From NCBI GenBank assembly GCA_003599535.1, contig QZKQ01000102.1:1-35214 (forward strand): a DNA stretch of 35,214 nt, written 5' to 3'. Positions 17,513 to 24,421 of this stretch are shown here, one piece after another. Every line of letters begins with the position of its first letter. Within the stretch, counting starts at the first letter, position 1. The notes under the pieces were generated by a model. The model ran no database searches, was not told where the DNA came from, and was given only the letters and a program-made list of their open reading frames with translations. This stretch comes from Candidatus Zixiibacteriota bacterium (lineage in GTDB: Bacteria; Electryoneota; B3-LCP). The translations under genes and the position numbers were made by a program.

Positions 17513-17766
17513 GGGCTACTATCCTTCAGTCCTCCGGACGTAACAGGAGCACCCGCTTATGGTTATTAACTATTTAATGCCCTAAACGAGGTGGCCACGC
17601 CTCGCCCTTATATCCCCCCTTAATCCCCCCTTAGAAAGGGGGGAAATCCCCGCCCCTGCCGGAGTATCCCCCCCTTCTTAAGGGGGGCAGGGGGGGATCT
17701 AAACGGGGCCGGGAAACAGCAACTCAATTTGTTAATGACCATCAGCGGGTCGAAGGATAGTGGCCC
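17513..17766. repeat. Large nested palindromic region (several paired inverted arms)
   Basis: Arms pair symmetrically around a central CCCCCTTAATCCCCCC / AAGGGGGG core (about 17617-17697). The inner pair is 17552-17570 (CCCGCTTATGGTTATTAAC) with 17731-17749, about 17/19 complementary. The outer pair is 17513-17527 (GGGCTACTATCCTTC) with 17752-17766, 14/15. Just outside, each side carries a hairpin: CCCAGCCTT-GAAAGGCTGGG on the left and CCCAGGGAT-TCATCCCTGGG on the right, different in sequence but alike in form. The 17420-17872 gap therefore holds a composite palindromic element, perhaps a REP/RAYT-type or decayed IS derivative. No coding frame is recognised inside. Confidence 0.7.
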
Positions 17767-17872
17767 AGGGATTCATCCCTGGGGAAGGAATCCGGGGTGG
17801 AGGGGAACGCTGCGAACACTGCGACCCTGAAGGGGTCGAACAAGAGATAAATTCGTAAACCACGAGCCATTC

Positions 17873-18162
17873 ATGCAGATTCAGGGGATCATCTGGCTCC
17901 AGGAAATCGTTGATAAATTATCGTCAAGCATCGCGTACTCCCCTTTGAGGTTGAAGAAACGCTGGCCGGCCGTCCCCTGTTTCGTTTCGTTGAAAAGGGT
18001 GAGCGGGCCGGTGAAGATGTGTATCTGGCGTTGGGCCGGAGCGCCGCCGGCAGATATTTGGCAGTGTTGTTTATCTACAAGAAAACCAAGGATGCCCTGA
18101 TTCTGAGCGCCCGCGATATGGCTGAAAAAGAGAGACGATACTATGAAAAAAGAAAACGCTAA
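17873..18162 (+). pseudogene. BrnT-family toxin gene, frameshifted
   Basis: The ATG at 17873 starts MQIQGIIWLQEIVDKLSS. The rest of the toxin, KHRVLPFEVEETLAGRPLFR and on to EDVYLALGRSAAGRYLAVLFIYKK and ILSARDMAEKERRYYEKRKR, is encoded in a second frame beginning near 17926. The two halves join as if one base were missing around 17920-17928. The second frame alone has no ATG/GTG/TTG, being preceded by TAA at 17914, so the uninterrupted protein of ~95 residues was the original. BrnT proteins are RelE-like ribonuclease toxins. The 3' end overlaps the antitoxin start by 20 nt, the usual BrnT-BrnA arrangement. Either the toxin is inactivated or this is a sequencing error; programmed frameshifting is not supported by an obvious slippery run. 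Confidence 0.75.
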
Positions 18163-18403
18163 AACCCCCCGCTCAGCGGCAATAAAAGAGCTGGTGGAGC
18201 GCTTTGACAGCCAGGATCTGGGCGAGGAACTGGAGGCCATGCCGGAGGCGAATTTCGAGGTGGACCTGCAGCGCAAACAGCACCTCTTCGTCCTGGATGC
18301 GGAGACCGCCGGCAAGGTGCAGGAAATCGCTCGTAAGAAAAGGGTGCCCTCGCAGAAGTTAATCGAGGATTGGCTGCACGAGAAGATCAACGAGGTGGGG
18401 TAG
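18143..18403 (+). CDS. BrnA/CopG-type antitoxin (partner of the frameshifted BrnT)
   Basis: 86 residues starting inside the toxin's 3' end. The N-terminal part is basic, then acidic (ELVERFDSQDLGEELEAMPEANFEVDL). The second half, KQHLFVLDAETAGKVQEIARKKRVPSQKLIEDWLHEKI, fits a ribbon-helix-helix DNA-binding unit: strand, helix, short turn, helix. Such antitoxins neutralise the toxin and autorepress the operon. Intact antitoxin beside a broken toxin is a common decay state. Confidence 0.8.
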   Translation: MKKENAKTPRSAAIKELVERFDSQDLGEELEAMPEANFEVDLQRKQHLFVLDAETAGKVQEIARKKRVPSQKLIEDWLHEKINEVG

Positions 18404-18458
18404 AGTGATGATCTTCACCCCGGCGGGGTGACCCAATAATAGCCCCCTTGAAGGGGGG

Positions 18459-18575
18459 ATGGACCGATATCTACACTGCTGGGTGGCCGGAAAGTCGGAT
18501 GATGATCCCCGCTGGGTGCCGTATGCCCTGCTGGGGATCCTGGTGATCAGCGTGACTCTCTGGCTTCTGGGGTAA
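18459..18575 (+). CDS. 38-residue putative membrane microprotein
   Basis: ATG at 18459 is directly preceded by AAGGGGGG and opens a 39-codon frame: a short polar N-terminus (MDRYLHCWVAGKSDDDP), then one hydrophobic helix (YALLGILVISVTLWLLG). The ribosome-binding-like run is part of a CCCCCTTGAAGGGGG palindrome, so it may be coincidental. It lies 21 bp before the next gene. Weakly supported. Confidence 0.4.
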   Translation: MDRYLHCWVAGKSDDDPRWVPYALLGILVISVTLWLLG

Positions 18576-18596
18576 TTTCCATTCTGGAGGTGTGAT

Positions 18597-18995
18597 ATGG
18601 GAAAGGCATTGCCCATTATCATCGCTTCAGTGCTGTGCCTTTTCGTTGCTGTCAATCTACTGAAGAAGGGTCCAGAGGCCCCCCAGCGAGAATACGTCAA
18701 GGCCTCGAGCTCCCCGCCCGCGGCTATGGAGCCGGGACTGAAGGGAGCGCACCGATGGGAGCGAGGCGAGTATGGAAGCGCCTTTATAGTCGGCGAAGTG
18801 GTAAACACAGCCCCTTACGCCTTCCGCTACGTGCAGATCCAATTCAGCCTGTTTGACGAGGACGGCGCCCAGGTCGGCACCGCCTGGGACAATATCAACA
18901 ACCTGGAGGCCGGCGGCACCTGGAGATTCCGGGCGACGGTGCATGACCAGCGGGCTTACAGGGCGAAGTTCGTCGGCATAACCTCCCAGAGGTGA
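18597..18995 (+). CDS. FxLYD-type secreted/membrane-anchored protein
   Basis: 132 residues, preceded by GGAGG. The N-terminal helix (IIIASVLCLFVAVNLL) is a signal anchor, then a low-complexity linker (SSSPPAAMEPG). The globular domain, SAFIVGEVVNTAPYAFRYVQIQFSLFDEDGAQVGTAWDNINNLEAGGTWRFRATV, has the GEV.N....Y..V.I...L.D..G..V......I..L..G..W.F pattern of the FxLYD domain. The ligand is unknown; the domain is extracytoplasmic in other bacteria. The 19-kb gap after it holds only a small hairpin (GTCGA..TCGAC near 19088-19107) before the mutase gene. Confidence 0.8.
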   Translation: MGKALPIIIASVLCLFVAVNLLKKGPEAPQREYVKASSSPPAAMEPGLKGAHRWERGEYGSAFIVGEVVNTAPYAFRYVQIQFSLFDEDGAQVGTAWDNINNLEAGGTWRFRATVHDQRAYRAKFVGITSQR

Positions 18996-19169
18996 TCCGT
19001 GTCCTTCATTGCCGTGCTATCGGGCCTCCGTACCAGCGTGTTATTGTGCTATCGGCTCTCCGCACCCAACATCTTTGATCCCACCCGTCGAATCCGGAGA
19101 CTCGACGGCACACAGAGAGCTAAATGCTAACCGCCAACAGCTAATCGCCTATATACATGAGCCTCAACC

Positions 19170-20837
19170 ATGCCCCACGATAACGACAACCTCAAGCGCG
19201 AGAAATCCCGCTGGGCCGAAGAGACCGCCGCCAAGGCCAAGAACCGGCTGAAGCGCTACATGACCACCTCCGGGCAGGAGGTGCCCCCGCTGGTTACTCC
19301 CGACGACCTGGGCCCCGACTGGAATTACCTGGACAAGCTGGGCTTCCCCGGCGAACCGCCCTACACCCGCGGCGTCCAGCGCAACATGTACCGCGGCCGC
19401 CAGTGGACCATGCGCATGTTTTCCGGCCACGGGTCGCCCGAAGACACCAACGAGCGCTACAAGTTCCTCCTGCGCAAGGGCCAGACCGGCCTGTCCGTGG
19501 CCTTCGACCTGCCCACCCTGATGGGCCGCGACTCGGACGACATCTGGTCGGAGGGCGAAGTCGGCAAGTGCGGCGTGGCCGTCTGTTCCCTGCGCGACAT
19601 GAAGGCGCTGTTCGACGGCATCCCCCTGGAGAAGGTCTCGACCTCGATGACCATCAACAGCCCGGCGGCCATCCTGTGGGCCTTCTACATCGCTGCGGCC
19701 GAAGACCAGGGCGCCCGGCGCGACTGCCTGCGCGGCACCATCCAGAATGATATCCTGAAGGAATATATCGCCCAGAAGGAGTTCATCTTCCCGCCGGGGC
19801 CGTCCATGCGGCTGATCGTGGATACCATCGAATTCGGCACCCGCGAACTGCCCCAGTGGAACACCATCTCCATCTCCGGCTACCACATCCGCGAAGCCGG
19901 CGCCACCGCCGCCCAGGAACTGGCCTTCACCCTGAAGGACGGCATGACCTACGTGGAAGCCGCCCTGGAACGAGGCTTGGGCGTGGACGAGTTCGCGCCG
20001 CGCCTGTCCTACTTCTTCGACAGCCACCTGGACTTCTTCGAAGAGATCGCCAAGTTCCGCGCCGCCCGCCGCATCTGGGCCCGCGTGATGCGCGAGAAGT
20101 ACCACGCCAAGGACCCGCGTTCCTGGCTGCTGCGCTTCCACACCCAGACCGCCGGCGTATCGCTGACCGCTCAGCAGCCGGAAAACAACATCGTGCGCAC
20201 CGCCACCGAAGCGTTGGCCGCAGTCCTGGGCGGGACCCAGTCGCTGCACACCAATTCCATGGACGAGACCTGGGCGCTGCCTTCGGAGAAGGCGGCCAAG
20301 ATCGCTCTGCGCACCCAGCAGGTCATCGCCGAAGAGACCGGCGTGGCCCATCCCATTGACCCCCTGGCCGGCAGCTACTACGTGGAATGGCTGACCGACC
20401 GCATGGAAGAGCAGGCCGAAGCCTACTTCCAGCGCATTGACGACCTGGGAGGGATGATCCCGGCCATCGAGGCGGGCTTCCCGCAGCGGGAAATTTCCGC
20501 CGCCGCCTACCGCTACCAGCAGGAAGTGGACCGCCGCGACCGGCTGATCGTGGGGGTCAACGAGTACGTGGATGACGACGAGAAGATCGAGATTCCCATC
20601 CTGAAGATCACCCCCGAGATGGTCAACCGGCAGCTCACCAACCTGGCCGAGCTGAAGCGCCGCCGCGACCCCGGCAAGGTCAAGGAACTGCTGGCCGCGC
20701 TGAAGGAGGCCGCGGAAGGCAAAGAGAACCACATGCCGCATTTCATCGCCTGCGCCCACGCCGGTTGCACCCTGGGTGAAATGGTGGGCGTGCTGAAGGA
20801 GGTCTTCACGGAGTACCAGGAGCCGGCGGTGTTTTAG
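19170..20837 (+). CDS. Coenzyme-B12-dependent acyl-CoA mutase, large subunit (methylmalonyl/isobutyryl-CoA mutase family)
   Basis: 555 residues, the length of stand-alone large subunits without a B12 domain. Conserved segments include [79 protein letters not shown] with His239, and [13 protein letters not shown]. It rearranges an acyl-CoA skeleton by a radical mechanism using adenosylcobalamin bound to the separate subunit at 23999. The two positions usually used to tell methylmalonyl- from isobutyryl-type enzymes read Phe84 (in [10 protein letters not shown]) and Gln202 (in [11 protein letters not shown]). Classical methylmalonyl-CoA mutases have Tyr and Arg there. Substrate should therefore be left open. 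The B12-binding partner lies 3.2 kb downstream, and MeaB 6 kb upstream. Confidence 0.93.
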   Translation: MPHDNDNLKREKSRWAEETAAKAKNRLKRYMTTSGQEVPPLVTPDDLGPDWNYLDKLGFPGEPPYTRGVQRNMYRGRQWTMRMFSGHGSPEDTNERYKFLLRKGQTGLSVAFDLPTLMGRDSDDIWSEGEVGKCGVAVCSLRDMKALFDGIPLEKVSTSMTINSPAAILWAFYIAAAEDQGARRDCLRGTIQNDILKEYIAQKEFIFPPGPSMRLIVDTIEFGTRELPQWNTISISGYHIREAGATAAQELAFTLKDGMTYVEAALERGLGVDEFAPRLSYFFDSHLDFFEEIAKFRAARRIWARVMREKYHAKDPRSWLLRFHTQTAGVSLTAQQPENNIVRTATEALAAVLGGTQSLHTNSMDETWALPSEKAAKIALRTQQVIAEETGVAHPIDPLAGSYYVEWLTDRMEEQAEAYFQRIDDLGGMIPAIEAGFPQREISAAAYRYQQEVDRRDRLIVGVNEYVDDDEKIEIPILKITPEMVNRQLTNLAELKRRRDPGKVKELLAALKEAAEGKENHMPHFIACAHAGCTLGEMVGVLKEVFTEYQEPAVF

Positions 20838-20924
20838 GTAGGGTTGGAAAGTTGGGGCTGGTGAAGCTCCCGCCCCAGCAGTGTTCAACCTGCTATCTAA
20901 TCACCTGATATCTGGTGAACCGAT

Positions 20925-21185
20925 ATGCCGGAAATTAGCTGATTCTTCGGAATCATAATCTCCATGAATTTCAACGACCACTCTCCGCCTCATTTCCACG
21001 CGAGGTATGGGAAAGAGAGAGCGCTCATCGGCATTAGTCCGCTGGTGCTGCTGGAGGGCAATTTATCTCCGCGTGTTCTGGGATTGGTCATGGAATGGGG
21101 AGCGCTGCACCGGGACGAACTGCTGGAGAACTGGAATTTGGCCAGGAATATGCAGCTGCTGAATAGCATTGAGCCGCTCAGATAA
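20925..21185 (+). pseudogene. DUF4160-family gene with in-frame stop codon
   Basis: The full frame from ATG 20925 reads MPEIS, then TGA at 20940-20942, then FFGIIISMNFNDHSPPHFHARYGKERALIGIS and on to LHRDELLENWNLARNMQLLNSIEPL. DUF4160 proteins begin MPxISRFFGIxIxM, so the TGA stands exactly where Arg (CGA) is expected: a single C-to-T change. Translation could still restart at ATG 20964, giving 73 residues without the first strand. DUF4160 genes are usually paired with DUF2442 genes, as here, and such pairs behave like toxin-antitoxin modules; activity is unproven. Confidence 0.75.
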
Positions 21186-21195
21186 GAGAAAAATC

Positions 21196-21465
21196 ATGCT
21201 GAAGGACGTAGTCTTCGTGCAACCATTGCCCGAACACCACCTCAAGGTCCGCTTTGAGGACGGCGTTGAAGGTATCGTGGACATTCATAGATATGTGGGC
21301 TTCACCGGGGTGTTTGCGCCGTTGCGTGATCCGGGGGCTTTTGCGCAGGTCCGGGTGAACCCCGAGCTTGGGGTGGTGGAATGGGAATGCGGTGCGGATC
21401 TGGATTCCGACGTTCTTTACGCCGAAATCACTGGGCAGCCTGTTGAAGTGCACGGACTAAAATAG
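21196..21465 (+). CDS. DUF2442 family protein
   Basis: 89 residues from ATG 21196 (an upstream in-frame ATG at 21169 overlaps the DUF4160 gene and is less likely). The sequence MLKDVVFVQPLPEHHLKVRFEDGVEGIVDIHRYVGFTGVFAPLRDPGAFAQVRVNPELGVVEWECGADLDSDVLYAEI is a clear DUF2442 match: L.V.F.DG..G..D, then ..L.DP..F..V.V....G.I.W..GAD..PD.LY. These are small beta-rich proteins, often the second gene of a DUF4160 pair and predicted to be antitoxin-like or nucleic-acid binding. It is 10 bp after the broken DUF4160 gene and 40 bp before the nucleotidyltransferase gene. Confidence 0.9.
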   Translation: MLKDVVFVQPLPEHHLKVRFEDGVEGIVDIHRYVGFTGVFAPLRDPGAFAQVRVNPELGVVEWECGADLDSDVLYAEITGQPVEVHGLK

Positions 21466-21505
21466 AGATAACCGAAACGCTCCGTCAAACGAAGGACTTG
21501 ACCGC

Positions 21506-21853
21506 ATGGCTGCTCTCAACCCTGAAATAGTCCGCCGGGCGATAGAGGCTGTTCCGGCATTCCAGAAGCATGGTACCGTGCGGGCGGTCTATCTGTTTGG
21601 CTCCCATGTCGAGGGCCGGGCTGATCAATGGAGCGATATTGATTTGGCCGTATTCATGGATGGCATCGAAGCGTGGGATCTGGATCAACGGGTTCATATG
21701 GTTGTGCAGGTGCAGAATCAGGTTGGCTATGACGTTGAACCCCACCTTTTTGCCGCATCCAATTTAGTCCGTCTGGAAAAAGGCAGCTTCGCCGAGGACA
21801 TCATCAAGCGCGGGGTGCGCATCTGGGGAGAAGAATCGGTGACCTCCGGATGA
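21506..21853 (+). CDS. Minimal nucleotidyltransferase (MNT/MntA-type)
   Basis: 115 residues. The NTase signature is complete: GSHVEGRADQWSDIDLAVF, i.e. GS-x(n)-D-x-D, with a third acidic residue in the YDVEPHLF strand. Family MNT proteins usually pair with a HEPN toxin, which they poly-adenylylate. Here no HEPN gene (R-x4-6-H motif helix bundle) lies immediately next to it: the upstream neighbour is DUF2442 and the downstream one an SDR. It may be an orphan antitoxin or have a different target. Confidence 0.9.
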   Translation: MAALNPEIVRRAIEAVPAFQKHGTVRAVYLFGSHVEGRADQWSDIDLAVFMDGIEAWDLDQRVHMVVQVQNQVGYDVEPHLFAASNLVRLEKGSFAEDIIKRGVRIWGEESVTSG

Positions 21854-21964
21854 GTCCACCGCAGGATGGGACAAAGTAGCTTGCGCGTAAACCGGTGATC
21901 TGACAGGCCGGAGAAAAATCTCCGCGGATCGGTTACAGCCCTTCCTCGGGCTTGGGGAGATCGG

Positions 21965-22864
21965 ATGAAAAAGGTCCTCCTGACCGGCGCCACCGGGTAT
22001 GTGGGCGGGCGGCTGCTGCCCCGGTTGACGGCCCGGGATTGCGCCGTGCGCTGCCTGGTGCGGCGTCCGCCGGAGAATCCGGCCGGGAACGCCGAATACG
22101 TCACCGGGGACGTGCTCGACCCCGGCAGCCTGAGCCTGGCCTTGGACGGGGTTCGGGCGGCCTACTACCTGATCCATTCCATGGGCTCGGTCCGGGACTT
22201 CGAGGCCCTGGACCGGGAAGCCGCGGCAAATTTCGCCCGGGCGGCGGCCCAATCCCGGGTGGAACGCATCATCTACCTGGGTGGGCTGGGGGACGACCGC
22301 GGGCCGCTTTCCCCCCATCTGCGCAGCCGCCAGGAGGTGGGGCAAGTCCTGGCTGATTCCGGCGTCCCGGTGATCGAATTGCGCGCCTCCATCGTCCTCG
22401 GGGCGGGCAGCCTGTCATTCGAGCTGATCCGCTCCCTGGTGGAACGGCTGCCGGTGATGGTGACCCCTCGCTGGGTGACGGTGACGGCCCAACCCATCGC
22501 CGTGGCGGACCTGCTGGACTACCTGGTCGCGGCGCTGGACCTCCCCGCCCGAGGGCACCGGATCTTCGAAATCGGGGGGAGCGAAGCGGTGTCCTACGGC
22601 GATCTCATGCGGGAATACGCGCGGCAGCGGGGTCTGCGCCGCTGGATGATCCCCGTGCCGCTGCTGACTCCTCGGCTCTCCAGCCTGTGGTTGCGGCTGG
22701 TGGCGCCACAATATTCGCGGGTGGGCCGGCGGCTGATAGACAGCCTGCGCCACCCCACGGTAGTGCGGGATACGGAAGCGCTGCGGGTGTTCGGCGTCCA
22801 CCCGCGGGGGTTCAAGGAGGCGGTGGAGGAGGCGTTGAGGGAGGCGGCTGGATCTGAACAATAG
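21965..22864 (+). CDS. NAD(P)-binding atypical SDR (NmrA/NDUFA9-like)
   Basis: 299 residues. The Rossmann motif is LLTGATGYVGGRLLPRL (residues 4-20). VRCLVRRPPENP follows at the expected cofactor-2'-phosphate position, suggesting NADPH. GVRAAYYLIHSMGSVRDFEALDREAAANFARAAAQSRVERIIYLGGLG is the central segment; no YxxxK catalytic pair is evident, as in atypical SDRs. The C-terminal part (ALDLPARGHRIFEIGGSEAVSYGDLMREYARQRGLRRWMIPVPLLTPRLSSLWLRLVAP) matches the DUF2867-type/NAD(P)H-binding proteins annotated as nucleoside-diphosphate-sugar epimerase-like. Function unknown; repeat element B follows 48 bp downstream. Confidence 0.87.
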   Translation: MKKVLLTGATGYVGGRLLPRLTARDCAVRCLVRRPPENPAGNAEYVTGDVLDPGSLSLALDGVRAAYYLIHSMGSVRDFEALDREAAANFARAAAQSRVERIIYLGGLGDDRGPLSPHLRSRQEVGQVLADSGVPVIELRASIVLGAGSLSFELIRSLVERLPVMVTPRWVTVTAQPIAVADLLDYLVAALDLPARGHRIFEIGGSEAVSYGDLMREYARQRGLRRWMIPVPLLTPRLSSLWLRLVAPQYSRVGRRLIDSLRHPTVVRDTEALRVFGVHPRGFKEAVEEALREAAGSEQ

Positions 22865-22912
22865 TGATTCCCATCAGCACCAATTACGGTTCCCGCCAGG
22901 AATCGCTATGCT

Positions 22913-23164
22913 GTTCCCGCCAGGATTGAAGCGAAGCCGATGGTCATTTGACGCTAACCTGAGGCAGCGAAGATGCTGACGCCTCCCAAGCGTGGCTGTC
23001 CCACCGCCCCCGGCGAAGCGATTCCTGGCGGAGGTGAAGGATATCATGGGAGGTTCCCGCCAGGAATCGCTATTTTGACAGTCTGATGGAAACAGCCGGA
23101 GTTGGTGACCTTCCTGTAGCATTGGGAAGTGCACCTGAGAGCTCGCTTCAATCCTGGCGGCAAC
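22913..23164 (-). repeat. Nested inverted-repeat element, copy B (inverted relative to copy A)
   Basis: Terminal inverted repeats at 22913-22933 and 23144-23164 share the core CCGCCAGGATTGAAGCG with element A, including the same single arm mismatch (GTTG at one end, GTTC at the other). Read on the minus strand, the internal blocks follow the same order as in A: AGCGATTCCTGGCGG, then TCCGCCAGGAATCGC, then CTTCGCCGGGGG, then GGCTTCGCTTCAATCC. Outside the left end, a perfect 22-bp direct copy of an internal block recurs (22888-22909 and 23052-23073). Length 252 bp against 246 bp for A. It fills the 22865-23196 gap. Confidence 0.85.
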
Positions 23165-23196
23165 CAACTTCAGTTATATTCATTCATTTATTCATC

Positions 23197-23688
23197 ATGC
23201 CCAAAGAAACTAAGACCGTATTGAAGCTCTACCTCGACACTTCGGTTTTCGGGGTGGCGGTGCAGACGGATCAGCCGCCCGATCCCCGCATCCCGGCCAC
23301 CAGGACGCTGCTGGAGCGGATCCGGGAAGGGCGTTACCGCAGCCTGGTTTCCGACCTGACCCTGGACGAGGTCGGGCGGGCCGGCACGGAGCTGTCCCAG
23401 GCCATGCGCACAGCCATGGCCGGCCTCTTCCTGGAACGGCTCCCGGAATCCCGGGAGTCGCTGGAGCTGGCCGAAGTGTACGTCAAGAACCATGTCTTCG
23501 GGCCCAGGTACGCGGATATCGCCCGGCACCTGGCCGTGGCGGTCTTGAACCGCACCGACGCCCTGGTCTCGTGGGACTTCCGCAACCTGGTCTCGCTGAA
23601 TCGGTTGCGCCTGATCCACGCCGTCAATATTCAGAAGGGGCTGCCGCTGCTGGCGGTGGTCAGTCCCGAAGAGGTGATTTATGAGTAA
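23197..23688 (+). CDS. PIN-domain protein (putative RNase toxin)
   Basis: 163 residues from ATG 23197; a longer upstream frame (from 23086) would translate element B and is rejected. The first strand LKLYLDTSVFGVA carries the leading acidic residue (Asp14) of PIN nucleases. The middle SLVSDLTLDEV adds an acidic Asp/Glu, and late DALVSWDFRNLVSLNRLRLIHAVN has the D-x-L-V-[ST]-W-[ND] strand with the final Asp. The metal-binding quartet of a PIN fold therefore appears complete. Such proteins cut RNA as VapC-like toxins. It overlaps the next small gene by 8 nt, so the two are translationally coupled. Confidence 0.85.
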   Translation: MPKETKTVLKLYLDTSVFGVAVQTDQPPDPRIPATRTLLERIREGRYRSLVSDLTLDEVGRAGTELSQAMRTAMAGLFLERLPESRESLELAEVYVKNHVFGPRYADIARHLAVAVLNRTDALVSWDFRNLVSLNRLRLIHAVNIQKGLPLLAVVSPEEVIYE

Positions 23689-23929
23689 ATTGCATTCCGA
23701 CCGTCTCGAGTGGCTGCACCAACTGCGCGAGAAAAACGCCCGCGACCAGGCCAAGCTGCCGCCGGAAGACCGTCTCGAACTGACCGCCCGCCGCGCCGCC
23801 CGGGTGTGGAAGGACATCCAGAAGATGCAGGACGAGGCTCGGCGCAGGAAAGCCCCCGCGGCCGCGGCCAAGCCCCAACGCCAGACCGCGGCGGCCAAAC
23901 CCAAGCGCCCGGCCCTGGCCAAAAAGTGA
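23681..23929 (+). CDS. Small basic protein coupled to the PIN gene (candidate antitoxin)
   Basis: 82 residues starting inside the PIN gene's last codons. The first half (MSKLHSDRLEWLHQLREKNARDQ..LELTARRAARVWKDIQKMQDEARRR) is charged and helical. The second is a low-complexity Ala/Lys/Pro tail (KAPAAAAKPQRQTAAAKPKRPALAKK) reminiscent of histone-like tails. No RHH, HTH, AbrB or Phd domain can be recognised. Coupling and order (nuclease first) suggest a toxin-antitoxin-like pair; the antitoxin role is inferred. Confidence 0.7.
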   Translation: MSKLHSDRLEWLHQLREKNARDQAKLPPEDRLELTARRAARVWKDIQKMQDEARRRKAPAAAAKPQRQTAAAKPKRPALAKK

Positions 23930-23998
23930 CCATGCCGGGCGGGGATACCGGCAACCATCTGCCAATAACCAACCGCCAATAAACCCAAGAGCCACCCC

Positions 23999-24406
23999 AT
24001 GTCCCGCAAAATCCGCATTCTCATCGCCAAACCCGGGCTGGACGGGCACGACCGCGGCGCCAAAGTCATGGCCTCCGCCTTCCGTGACGCCGGGTTCGAG
24101 GTCATCTACATCGGCCTGCGCCACACCCCCGAAATGATCGTGGACGCCGCCCTGCAGGAGGACGTGGACGTCATCGGCCTGTCCATCCTCTCCGGCGCCC
24201 ACATGACCCTCTTCCCCCGGGTGCGCCAGTTGATGAACGAGCGCGGCCTGGACGACGTCCTGCTGACCGGCGGCGGCATCATCGCCCCCGAAGACATGGC
24301 CGACCTGGAACAGATGGGCGTCGGCAAACTGTTCGGCCCCGGCACGCCCACCCAGGAGGCCATCAATTACGTCCGTTCCTGGGTCGAAACCCAGCGCCCG
24401 GAATAG
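23999..24406 (+). CDS. Cobalamin-binding small subunit of the acyl-CoA mutase
   Basis: 135 residues forming a stand-alone B12-binding Rossmann domain. The axial-ligand motif is D-G-H-D-R-G (His17) in [23 protein letters not shown]. The downstream [15 protein letters not shown] gives the S-x-L motif, and [13 protein letters not shown] the GG motif, so all three B12-fold signatures are present. It binds adenosylcobalamin base-off and docks on the large subunit (19170). Separate large/small subunits are common in archaea and several bacterial phyla. The PIN pair lies directly upstream (69 bp), and an FmdE-family gene follows 15 bp later. Confidence 0.95.
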   Translation: MSRKIRILIAKPGLDGHDRGAKVMASAFRDAGFEVIYIGLRHTPEMIVDAALQEDVDVIGLSILSGAHMTLFPRVRQLMNERGLDDVLLTGGGIIAPEDMADLEQMGVGKLFGPGTPTQEAINYVRSWVETQRPE

Positions 24407-24421
24407 CCGCGGAATCCAGCC

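Noticed and set aside
19164-20888. A 574-codon open frame on the minus strand
   Set aside because: Antisense shadow of the mutase large subunit; no recognisable domain and extreme Gly/Val/His bias.
20940-20942. Selenocysteine or recoded TGA in the DUF4160 gene
   Set aside because: The family has Arg here, not Cys; no SECIS-like hairpin follows directly; a CGA to TGA mutation is simpler.
22888-23164. Possible CRISPR array
   Set aside because: Repeats are inverted, irregularly spaced and few; there are no unique spacers of constant length and no cas genes.
23086-23196. N-terminal extension of the PIN protein
   Set aside because: The extra codons lie in repeat element B and its flank; family similarity begins only after ATG 23197.
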